Source: Gammaproteobacteria bacterium (lineage in GTDB: Bacteria > Pseudomonadota > Gammaproteobacteria > JABABF01 > JAHRAO01). From it: a stretch of DNA of 34,869 bases. The notes under the pieces were generated by a model. That model did not search any database, was not told the DNA's origin, and was given only the letters and a program-made list of their open reading frames with translations. Each line of letters opens with the position of its first letter. Within the stretch, counting starts at the first letter, position 1. Shown here in pieces: positions 19,983 to 29,900 of this stretch. Position numbers and translations under genes: made by a program. The stretch is taken from assembly GCA_020027215.1 (NCBI GenBank), contig JAHRAO010000007.1, positions 1 through 34,869 of the forward strand, written 5' to 3'.

Positions 19983-20075
19983 ATTCTTTATCATGCCATA
20001 AAGATTATTTGTTACTACAAAAAATTTGTAATGCCATTTGATGAATACCAATTAATTTATTTGAGAGAGAAAGCT

Positions 20076-22598
20076 ATGTTGAAACATTTGTATATATATG
20101 TTGTTATTGCAGTGATGGTGATGATGGGCGGAAATACATTGGCGCAGTCATTAGGCGTTGTTGGGAATGTCACTCTCTGGCCAGAAAATGTGCATCGTTA
20201 TGTCGAGGTAGATGAAGAGCGCGTCACGCGCATTGTGGAGACCTTGACTGTAGAGGAAAAAGTGGCGCAATTGATTATGGGCGAAATCGGCTTTCTCAAG
20301 CCCGAAGACCTCACTCGCTATCGTTTAGGTGGCATACTCAACGGCGGCGGTACTTTCCCCAACGGCAATAAACATTCTAAAGCAAAGGATTGGATGGCGG
20401 CGAGCGAAGATTATCACCAAGGCTCTATCGCAGGTACACTCACCAACGGAGGCGCACCGGTTCCAGTCATTTGGGGAACAGATGCGGTGCACGGACACTC
20501 TAATTTACACGGCGCGACCATTTTCCCCCATAATATCGGTTTGGGGGCAACTCGCAATGAAGAATTGCTCAAACACATAGGTTCTATTACTGGGGCGCAG
20601 GTTGCCGCCACCGGCATTTTCTGGAATTTTGCACCCACAATTGCTGTACCCACAAATTATAGCTGGGGGCGCACTTATGAAGGATTGAGTTCAGACCCGC
20701 AATTGGTTGGTCGATTGGGAGCCGCCTATATTGAAGGCATACAAGGTGATGGATGGTCGTCTGGTCGTCTAGCTGGTAATAAGGTTTTGGCGACGGCAAA
20801 ACATTTTTTAGGAGATGGTGGCACCTATTTAGGGATTGATCAAGGCGATACCCGCGCCGATGAAGAAACGATGCGCCGCGTGCATGGTCACAGCTATATC
20901 GGGGCATTGGAAGCGGGAGCGCAAACAGTGATGGCTTCTTATAATAGTTGGAATGGCGAAAAAATGCACCAACAACATTACTTTTTAACGACTGTGTTGA
21001 AAGAGCGAATGGGCTTTGATGGCTTTGTGGTTGGTGATTGGAATGGACATGGACAAGTGGCCGGCTGTACGCGAGGAAGTTGTGCCTTGGCAATCAACGC
21101 GGGAGTGGATATGATTATGGTCCCCGAAGATTGGCGTGCACTATACAAAAATACTGTGCAACAAGCGCACAGCGGAGAAATTTCGACCGAGCGCCTCAAT
21201 GACGCAGTGCGGCGTATTATTCGCGTCAAATTGCGGGCAGGATTATTTGATGGTCAACGTCCGCGCAATCGCAAAGATGCTGGCAATCAGCAAGCGGCAA
21301 ATAAAGCGTATTACGTAAGAATTGCCCGCCAAGCGGTGCGCGAATCGCTGGTGCTGCTGAAAAACAATAATAATGTGCTTCCCTTGAAAGCAAATAAAAA
21401 AATATTGGTGGTGGGATCGGCGGCGAAAGATTTGGACTATCAATTTGGCGGTTGGACTCTCGGTTGGCAAGGTTTAGGGAATAAAAACAGTGATTTCCCC
21501 CAAGCGCAATCTTTACTGGACGGCATAAAACAGCGTGTCCGGCGCGGCGGCGGTACAGTAGAATTTTCCCGTTGGGGTACGTATAAAACGAAGCCCGATG
21601 TTGCTGTGGTTGCCTTTGGCGAAAAACCTTACGCGGAATTTTTTGGCGACCGCGATAACCTTCTTGTCGATCATGGCAGAGGGGCGCATTTGGGAGTGAT
21701 GGGGCGTTTAAGCCAATCGGGAATCCCTATAGTGGCAGTCTTTTTCACCGGCCGCCCATTATGGGTCAATAATGAAATTAATGTAGCGGATTCGTTTGTG
21801 ACCGCTTGGTTACCGGGAACGGCATCAGGAGCGGCGGCGGATGTTCTCTTTTGCGCTTCGCCCGCACAATGTGACTTTAAGGGCACGCTTCCCTTTGCAT
21901 GGCCAAATGTGCCGCAAAATGTTCTGATACAAGGCGATAATGTTGCTTTTCCGCAAGGATATGGTCTCACGTATAGCGACCAACATACCCAGAAACCACT
22001 CCCCACCTACTACAATAACAATGCGCTTGATTTTAGTCAGGTGTTGCTGGAAACAGTAGCCCTAGGTTCATACCGCATTCAACTTCGTTCAGACGCCGAA
22101 CAGGCGTTTTTGAAAGGAAAGCAACTGACAATCGGTGATGGTGCTGTTGCGGTGAGTGTGGGTCATGCTCAATCGGGTTCAAAAAATATGCATCAACTCA
22201 AATTCGGCGGTAAAACATCTGCTGCGTGGCTATTGCTTGCCGATGCAGAAAAAAATTGGGCGCCTATGGAACGCAAAGATGGTTATTTGGTTGTGGAGGC
22301 AAAAGCGACCGCACTTTCAGATGAACACCCTTTGTATGTTGCCTTATTATGTGCATACAAAAAATGCCATGCATCAATTGACATTAGCCCATATGTAACC
22401 GACAAACTCAAACAATGGCATCAAGTGGGCATTCCGCTTTCTTGTTTTGAAAAAAGAGGAGTGGATCTGCGCACCGTCAAAGGCGCTGCCTTATGGACGC
22501 AAGGCGAGTGGGAATTAGATTTAGGACATGTCAAGGTGACTAAAAAATTTCATAACACCGATGGATGGAAAATTGATCGTTTAGCCTGTGACGAGTAA
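20076..22598 (+). CDS. Exported GH3 exo-beta-glucan hydrolase (ExoP type)
   Basis: ExoP-type GH3 enzymes cut glucose from beta-1,3/1,4-glucans. From the ATG at 20076 there are 840 residues; GAGAGAG stands at proper spacing before it, and the signal peptide (1-23, ending TLAQ) begins there rather than at an upstream in-frame codon. The barrel shows VPVIWGTDAVHGHSNLHGAT, FAPTIAVPTNYSWGRTYEG, KHFLGDGGTYLGIDQG and the nucleophile Asp321 in GFVVGDWNGHGQV. The second domain has LVLLKNNNNVLPL and FGEKPYAEFFGD, with the candidate acid/base Glu. After about residue 650 comes the beta-sandwich domain typical of ExoP. It differs in subfamily from the other GH3 gene, so the pair is not a recent duplication. 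Confidence 0.94.
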   Translation: MLKHLYIYVVIAVMVMMGGNTLAQSLGVVGNVTLWPENVHRYVEVDEERVTRIVETLTVEEKVAQLIMGEIGFLKPEDLTRYRLGGILNGGGTFPNGNKHSKAKDWMAASEDYHQGSIAGTLTNGGAPVPVIWGTDAVHGHSNLHGATIFPHNIGLGATRNEELLKHIGSITGAQVAATGIFWNFAPTIAVPTNYSWGRTYEGLSSDPQLVGRLGAAYIEGIQGDGWSSGRLAGNKVLATAKHFLGDGGTYLGIDQGDTRADEETMRRVHGHSYIGALEAGAQTVMASYNSWNGEKMHQQHYFLTTVLKERMGFDGFVVGDWNGHGQVAGCTRGSCALAINAGVDMIMVPEDWRALYKNTVQQAHSGEISTERLNDAVRRIIRVKLRAGLFDGQRPRNRKDAGNQQAANKAYYVRIARQAVRESLVLLKNNNNVLPLKANKKILVVGSAAKDLDYQFGGWTLGWQGLGNKNSDFPQAQSLLDGIKQRVRRGGGTVEFSRWGTYKTKPDVAVVAFGEKPYAEFFGDRDNLLVDHGRGAHLGVMGRLSQSGIPIVAVFFTGRPLWVNNEINVADSFVTAWLPGTASGAAADVLFCASPAQCDFKGTLPFAWPNVPQNVLIQGDNVAFPQGYGLTYSDQHTQKPLPTYYNNNALDFSQVLLETVALGSYRIQLRSDAEQAFLKGKQLTIGDGAVAVSVGHAQSGSKNMHQLKFGGKTSAAWLLLADAEKNWAPMERKDGYLVVEAKATALSDEHPLYVALLCAYKKCHASIDISPYVTDKLKQWHQVGIPLSCFEKRGVDLRTVKGAALWTQGEWELDLGHVKVTKKFHNTDGWKIDRLACDE

Positions 22599-22672
22599 GT
22601 AAAAAGTATTGCTCCCTACGGACAGACCTGCGCGCAACTCAATCAAGTGTTTGCTCGTTGTCTGCAATGCTC

Positions 22673-24121
22673 CTAAGGCGTAACAAATACCCAAGGTACT
22701 AGAATGGACGCAACAAGCGAAATAAGCCCAATGCCGATTAAATTGAGCAATGCTCCTGCTTTCATCATTTGCCCTATAGTCAAAACGCCAGACCCATAAG
22801 CGATGGCATTGGGTGGCGTGGCGACCGGCAGCATAAAAGCACAGCTGGCGGCTAACGCAACGGGTACGGTAAGCATCAAAGGATCAGCCCCTATGTAGGT
22901 AGCGACTGCGGCAACGATGGGGAGAAAAGTCGCTGTCGTTGCTAAATTGCTGGTCAGCTCGGTAAGAAAAATAATCAATGACGCAATAGCAATAATTAAT
23001 ACGGCAACATGCACGACATTTAATTGTGCCAAAATATTGCCGATTGCCTCTGCCAAGCCGGTGCCGCTAATTGCTGAGGCTAAACTCAATCCCCCGCCGA
23101 AAAGAACGAGAATACCCCACGGTAACGAGCGGGCATCATCCCAAGTCATTAATTTTCCCGTAGATGCTGGTATAAGAAATAACGATATAGAAGCTACTAG
23201 CGCAATTGCCGTATCCGATATATGCGTCAATGCCGGCGCCTTGATAATGAGCGGGCGAAATACCCAGGCTACCGCCATAATGACAAAAATCGCCAAAACG
23301 TATTTTTCTTCGCGCGTCATTGCACCGAGATCATCGTGCATGTGCACGATCATCTGTCGGGTCTGTGCCGAAACAATAAAATGTGATGGGAATACCCAAC
23401 GGGTAAGGATGAGCCACCCTAAAGGCAACAGGGTGATGGTAATCGGTATTCCAACGAGAAGCCATTCTGCAAAACCGATTTGCACGCCATAGTTATCGGC
23501 CATAAATCCGGCTAAAAATGCGTTGGGCGGTGTGCCTACCAAGGTCGCAATACCACCCATTGTTGCCGCGTAAGCGATACTGATCACCAAACTCACTTCA
23601 AAATTTTTGCGTTCCTGTTCCCCTAATTCGTCAGATAAGCTGTCATGCACGACTTTCACCACCGCTAATGCAATAGGAATCAACATCAAAGTCGTTGCCG
23701 TGTTGGTAACCCACATGCTCAATAGTGCCGCTACCCCCATAAAACTCGCTACCAATCCCGCACCGGTCCGTCCGCTACGCATGAGAATAAAGAGCGCAAT
23801 GCGTTTATGGAGGTTCCATTTTTCTACGGCGAGGGCGACCAAAAATCCCCCAAGAAATAAATAAATAATTGGGTTGGAGTAAGGGGCAGCGGCTTCTTTA
23901 ATGGTGTGCACCCCGAGCAACGGAAATAATAACATGGGCATAAGGGCGGTGACCGGTAAGGGAACAACTTCGGTCATCCACCAAATGGCCATCCACACGG
24001 CAATTGCCGCAACATGCCATGCCGCGGGATTCAAATCTCCTGGTGGAGGTAAAAAAAGCATGGTGATTGCAATGAGAGGCGCCCCGAATAATGGGATGAT
24101 ATAAAGAAGATGTTTTTGCAT
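22673..24121 (-). CDS. DASS (SLC13-type) dicarboxylate/sodium symporter
   Basis: Members of this family bring C4-dicarboxylates, citrate or sulfate into the cell with sodium. The 482 residues hold about eleven hydrophobic segments. The paired substrate/sodium hairpins are visible: MWVTNTATTLMLIPIAL (about 136-152; usual SNT is TNT here) and TELTSNLATTATFLPI. The family signature LPVATPPNAIAYGSG lies near the C-terminus. VGTPPNAFLAGF resembles the VcINDY-type transporters. GGGGAG lies seven bases before the ATG. It converges on the second GH3 gene with 74 bases between them and no clear terminator. The exact substrate is unknown. Confidence 0.92.
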   Translation of the reverse strand: MQKHLLYIIPLFGAPLIAITMLFLPPPGDLNPAAWHVAAIAVWMAIWWMTEVVPLPVTALMPMLLFPLLGVHTIKEAAAPYSNPIIYLFLGGFLVALAVEKWNLHKRIALFILMRSGRTGAGLVASFMGVAALLSMWVTNTATTLMLIPIALAVVKVVHDSLSDELGEQERKNFEVSLVISIAYAATMGGIATLVGTPPNAFLAGFMADNYGVQIGFAEWLLVGIPITITLLPLGWLILTRWVFPSHFIVSAQTRQMIVHMHDDLGAMTREEKYVLAIFVIMAVAWVFRPLIIKAPALTHISDTAIALVASISLFLIPASTGKLMTWDDARSLPWGILVLFGGGLSLASAISGTGLAEAIGNILAQLNVVHVAVLIIAIASLIIFLTELTSNLATTATFLPIVAAVATYIGADPLMLTVPVALAASCAFMLPVATPPNAIAYGSGVLTIGQMMKAGALLNLIGIGLISLVASILVPWVFVTP

Positions 24122-24166
24122 GGATTACTCCCCTAATTAAAGGATAAATAATAAATTTGCTTCGCT

Positions 24167-25222
24167 TTACACATTACTTTTACGCAGGTTTTTCCATGCC
24201 GGAAGGTAAGTGTAAGTGTCTATCTGATCAACGACATTAAAAATGAGTGCAAATAGACACATGCGTATAATGGTTCCGTTGTCGGTTTGGCGAAAAATGG
24301 CGAGGTTTGGGTGTTCATTCAAATCATCGTCCAGCACATCTAATCCGCTGCGTGAATCGCGCGGCAACGGATGCATAATAACGGTATTCGGTTCACAGTG
24401 TTGCGTATAAATGGCTTTGTTAAGATGGTAGGTTTTTCGGTAGAGATCATCGGTCATATCTGTATTAAATTGGTTAGCCTCCGACGGCAACATACGCTCA
24501 CTTTGAATCCGTGAGGCATAAATAATATCCACATGAGTAATCCCGCTCACCATATTATGATTGCGGTTTACTTCGTGCCCAGCAGCGGTCAATATGTCCT
24601 CAATCTTTTGTGGCAAAGCCAAATGGTGCGGTGAAATGAGGTTGACTTTTATATTGCGCCCTAAAGCGAGTAGTCGGCACAATGAATGGACGGCGCGCCC
24701 ATATTTGAGATCGCCAACCAAAGCAATGCGCAGACCATCAATGCTCGCTGCGCCATTCTTTTCTTTTTTGTGAAATTCTTTGTAAATAGTATATAAATCC
24801 AAGAGCGCTTGGCTGGGGTGTTCGTTATCACCGTCTCCTCCGTTGATCACCGGTACTCGGCTAGCGGCGGAAAAGGTTTCCGCCGATCCGGCTTCTGGAT
24901 GACGCAGGACGATAATGTCACTATAACCGCTCAATACTCTTGCCGTATCGTAAAGCGATTCACCTTTAGCGACGGAAGATTGTTCGGGTGTTGCCGTTTC
25001 TCGCACATATCCGCCGAGCAAATTAAATGCACAGCCAAAACTAATACGCGTGCGCGTGCTGGGCTCATAAAACATATTACTCAAAATAGCCCCATGGAGC
25101 ACGGTGGTTATTTTCTTTCGCTGGGCGTAAGGTGCAATTTGATCGGCAATGTGGAAAATATGTTTGAGGTCATCCCGACTAAATTGATCGGCAGAAAGAA
25201 TATGCGTTCCCCTAAATTTCAT
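24167..25222 (-). CDS. pyrB: Aspartate carbamoyltransferase catalytic chain
   Basis: PyrB joins carbamoyl phosphate to aspartate in pyrimidine synthesis. Starting at the ATG at 25222 (351 residues), which has GGGGG upstream and begins MKFRGTHILSADQFSR, it shows the carbamoyl-phosphate loop FYEPSTRTRISF (51-62), the lysine loop SSVAKGESLYDTARVLSGY, HPSQALLDLYT, GDLKYGRAVHSL and MHPLPR. It is some 40 residues longer than E. coli PyrB. No regulatory chain gene (pyrI) is adjacent. It starts four bases after the obgE stop, so it rides in the rplU-rpmA-obgE operon, an unusual place for a pyrimidine gene. An in-frame ATG at 25276 inside obgE would add 18 low-complexity residues and is less likely. 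Confidence 0.93.
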   Translation of the reverse strand: MKFRGTHILSADQFSRDDLKHIFHIADQIAPYAQRKKITTVLHGAILSNMFYEPSTRTRISFGCAFNLLGGYVRETATPEQSSVAKGESLYDTARVLSGYSDIIVLRHPEAGSAETFSAASRVPVINGGDGDNEHPSQALLDLYTIYKEFHKKEKNGAASIDGLRIALVGDLKYGRAVHSLCRLLALGRNIKVNLISPHHLALPQKIEDILTAAGHEVNRNHNMVSGITHVDIIYASRIQSERMLPSEANQFNTDMTDDLYRKTYHLNKAIYTQHCEPNTVIMHPLPRDSRSGLDVLDDDLNEHPNLAIFRQTDNGTIIRMCLFALIFNVVDQIDTYTYLPAWKNLRKSNV

Positions 25223-25226
25223 GCCA

Positions 25227-26276
<1,050 letters not shown>

Positions 26277-26281
26277 TTACT

Positions 26282-26539
26282 TTAGACGTGAGCGATATCT
26301 ATGTATTTGCGTTTGGGAAGCCCGCGCAGAACAAAACGGACAATACCGTCTTGCAGGGCAAAAAGAGTGTGATCATTACCACACCCCACCCCTGTGCCGG
26401 GGTGAAAACGCGTTCCACGTTGGCGCACGATGATTTCCCCTGCGGTGACGAACTGCCCATCATCGCGCTTAATGCCCAGTCGCTTTGAATGGGAATCACG
26501 CCCATTTTTAGATCGCCCGCCTGCTTTTTTATGCGCCAT
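26282..26539 (-). CDS. rpmA: 50S ribosomal protein L27
   Basis: L27 reaches with its N-terminus toward the peptidyl-transferase centre. The 85 residues start [20 protein letters not shown], the standard N-terminal sequence with no cleaved extension, and continue [32 protein letters not shown] and DGIVRFV. It starts three bases after the rplU stop. Confidence 0.98.
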   Translation of the reverse strand: MAHKKAGGRSKNGRDSHSKRLGIKRDDGQFVTAGEIIVRQRGTRFHPGTGVGCGNDHTLFALQDGIVRFVLRGLPKRKYIDIAHV

Positions 26540-26542
26540 AGT

Positions 26543-26878
26543 TTACCCTGATGGTGCCGGCTCTGTTGAAGATTGAATGGCGGTAATTTTAATACGCGTG
26601 ATCTCCTGCCGATGTCCTTGCCTTTTACGATAGCCTTTGCGCCTTTTCATTTTGAAAATGCGAATTTTAGGGCCTCGGCGTTGTTCAACAACCGTCCCTA
26701 AAACAAGCGCACCTTCTATAAAAGGGCATCCGATCTTAATATCGTTCCCATCACCGAGAGCAAGTACCTGATGAAATGATACTTCGGGGGTTTCATCACC
26801 CTCTATTTTCTCTATATCTAACCAGTCGCCTTCACTGACTTTATATTGTTTTCCTCCGGTGGAGAAAATAGCATACAT
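26543..26878 (-). CDS. rplU: 50S ribosomal protein L21
   Basis: L21 binds 23S rRNA and contacts L20. The 111 residues show MYAIFSTGGKQYKVSEGD, VLALGDGNDIKIGCPF and the basic KMKRRKGYRKRQGHRQ followed by TRIKITAI. A GAGAGG ribosome-binding site precedes the ATG. It is the first gene of rplU-rpmA-obgE-pyrB. The short acidic tail STEPAPSG goes slightly beyond E. coli L21. Confidence 0.97.
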   Translation of the reverse strand: MYAIFSTGGKQYKVSEGDWLDIEKIEGDETPEVSFHQVLALGDGNDIKIGCPFIEGALVLGTVVEQRRGPKIRIFKMKRRKGYRKRQGHRQEITRIKITAIQSSTEPAPSG

Positions 26879-26943
26879 TACATGTGCCTCTCATTTTCTA
26901 CAATCTATAGAGCGCATTATTCGGGAATGCACAACGAATGAGC

Positions 26944-26972
26944 ATTATAACAAAAAAATCAGTTATATGCAA
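26944..26972 (-). promoter_or_regulatory. Promoter of the rplU-rpmA-obgE-pyrB operon
   Basis: Read on the minus strand, -35 TTGCAT (26972-26967) and -10 TATAAT (26949-26944) have an exact 17-base spacer, and TGT just before the -10 gives an extended -10. The predicted start lies about 60 bases before the rplU ATG. The -35 is only ten bases past the stop codon of the giant upstream gene, and no terminator stands between them. Confidence 0.85.
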
Positions 26973-26982
26973 TGGTTTTTAT

Positions 26983-29900
26983 TTATTGTGATAATCCCGA
27001 ACGCTGGAAAATGGTGTTTTTAGTGCAATGGATAACGGGGATTTCGGTGCTTGTGCCAAAATCCCATATGCGATTGTTAACATCAACTTCGTTGTTATCA
27101 ATAACGCCATTGCCGTCGGTGTCACAATAAATAGCCGCATTGCGCTCTAACTCTCCATTTTCTGTGTTAAGGTTGAAGTCAAATCCTGCATTCCAGTTAC
27201 TATGAGTCGCTGTGCTACCCTCTCCGCCTTGCAATGCCGTGATTTCTGCCAAGGTGAGGGCGGTCGCTTGAGGGGTGCTAATACCTCTACCTGCGCCATG
27301 GGTAAGGCTACTGTTCGCTATCGCCACATAGTAATTGCGCCCGCTCACCGTAGTCTGCGGTGAACTAGTGCCGACTAAGGCACCGTAATGGCTATTGCTG
27401 GTTCCGCTTGACGATAATAGCGCCTGCGCCCAAACATTATGTATGGTGCCATAGTCTATTCCACCGAACAATCCGCCATAATAGTTATTGTTTTTTCCGC
27501 GGCTGCAAACCTCGCCAACCACCCAGCTATTGTATAACCTCCCGTCATCTTTAGGTAAGATAATCCTGTCATCCTCACTGACCCTCCCGATTAATCCACC
27601 GTAATAATTGTTATTGTCGCCTTGGCTGCACACCCTCCCTTTCATCCAGCTGTTAAGAACGACACCGTTGTATACTATACCGGCTAACCCACCGTAATAA
27701 TTGTTATTGTCGCCTCGGCTATACACTTCCCCTTGCATCCAGCTGTTTTGTAATATGCTTGGAGTATCGTATTGTCTACTCCATTTATTTCCTAGCAGCG
27801 CTCCCACCAATCCGCCAATAAAGTTAGAATTGTTCAAACTGGTCTGCACTTGCGTAGAATGACCAGTCAAAACAGTTGCGCTCACTGAAATATTGCTCAT
27901 GAACACATTATACGCTTCACCGACCATTCCGCCTATGCTGTGATGGTGGCCAGCCACAGTCAGGGTACTGGACGAAAAGGTTAAGCGACTATTGTCAAGT
28001 ATACCGACTAATCCACCGACCTCTCCTATACCCTGCACTTCAACGGTGGCGCTTGATGAATCTCCAATTAATGTGATACCGCTTATATCGCTTCTATATG
28101 CAATACCGACAAGAACCCCAACTGGGTTGTTTCCTCTAACCCGCGGATGAATGAATGTTAAATCTCGCATAGTGCTATTCAGCGCCCGCCCAAAGAAAGC
28201 AGCTAATGTATTTTGATTAGAAATGTATAAACCACTGATAGCAAAACCATTACCGATAAAAGTTGATCTAAAATACTCCCTGCCGGTTTGCGCAATTGGT
28301 GTCCATTCACCGCTCATCGCAATATCTGCGGTGAGCTCAAACCCACGGCATACGCCGTTCGGACAACCGATACCGGCAAATGTCTTTGTTGTGCCCTTTT
28401 GTAAGAGTAACAATTGATGGGCAAAACCAATATCCACTAATCCATCGAGATCTTCATCTACAGGCAATAATTGTTGTTGGGCAGTGGGGTCACCTAAACA
28501 ATGAATTGTCGGCGTGAACTGATCGGTGCCAAAATTCCAGATGCGATTGTTAGTATCAACTTCGTTGTTATCAATAACGCCATTGCCGTTGAGATCGCAA
28601 TATTGGCTGAGTAATAAAGCCGCTGCGTTGCCGAACCCAGCGTGCCAATTCGTATGTGTTTTTATATTACCGTTTGCACCGCTTAATGCAGCTATTTGCA
28701 TTAAAGTGCGACTAGTCGCCTCCGCGGTACTGATACCTGTGCCCGCCGCATTAGCTGCCCCAGCAAGGTAATAATTGCGCCCTTGCACCAACCCACCGAC
28801 TTGATTACCGATGAACCCACCGTAATTGATATTTCCGCTGCCTGCGGATAATATGTGCCCCCCTGCCCAGACATTGCGTAGAGTCCCCTCGTGCATTGAT
28901 CCGATAAATCCACCGTAATTGGTATTATTATTGCCTCTACTATGCACTTGTACACTTGCCCAACTATTATAAATTGCACCATTATTGACGCGCCCGATGA
29001 ACCCACCATAATGATTGTGTTGATTGCCTAATCCGCTGACTTCTCCCCCCACCCAGCTATTACGTATTGTGCCGCCGTGCAGGGTGCCTGCTATACCGCC
29101 GACATTGTCTGCTCCGTTTGTGGTTGTACTTTCAATACGCACAGATGTATGTATTTGTGCTGCATTGAGAATGCTATTTTCTGTCATCAAACCGACCAAC
29201 CCGCCAATATGATCAGCACTATCGTCGCCCCCACCGTGCACCGTAACGGTTGCCGAAATAAAATTGGCGCGTGATGCGACTAATCGCCCACTTATCCCGC
29301 CAATGTATGCCCCATGTGCGGACACATTTGACGCGGTTGAACTTATTTGACCGGCGATGGTGATATGGGTGAGCGTACTAGAGCGCACCTCTCCAGCCAG
29401 CGCACCTATGTAATTGTGCCCGATAATTTTGGGATTCGCCAAAATAAGGTTGCTAATGGTGGCAGTAGATATAGCGGCAAACAAACCGACATAATCGCTA
29501 CTTGTCGTTCCAGCAGTTAAATTGGCGATGGTAAAATCATTGCCATGAAAGTTGGCATGAAATGGCATGTTCTTTGAGCCGATAGGCGTCCATGCGCCAC
29601 TTAAAGTAATATCGGCGGCGAGTTCAAAACCACGACACCCATTGCGCTCACAATCATGCACCGTTGGTGATTTTACATTGTCAAATAATCCGTCATCTAT
29701 GCCATCGCCATTGAGATCGTCACGCAAGAGCACTAATTCTGATGATGAATTAATTTCAATTAAACCATCGCTATCTGAATCAACAAGCGGAAGTGTTATT
29801 CGTTGTAAAGCGAGATTTCCCGTGCAACGAATAGCAGGGGTGTGGCGTCTATGGCTAAAATCCCATACCCGGTTGGTGCCAATATTTTCTTGTGTATCAA

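Noticed and set aside
22599-22672. Inverted repeat AGTATTGC / GCAATGCT between the second GH3 and the transporter gene
   Set aside because: The arms are far apart with a large unpaired bulge and no T-run on either side.
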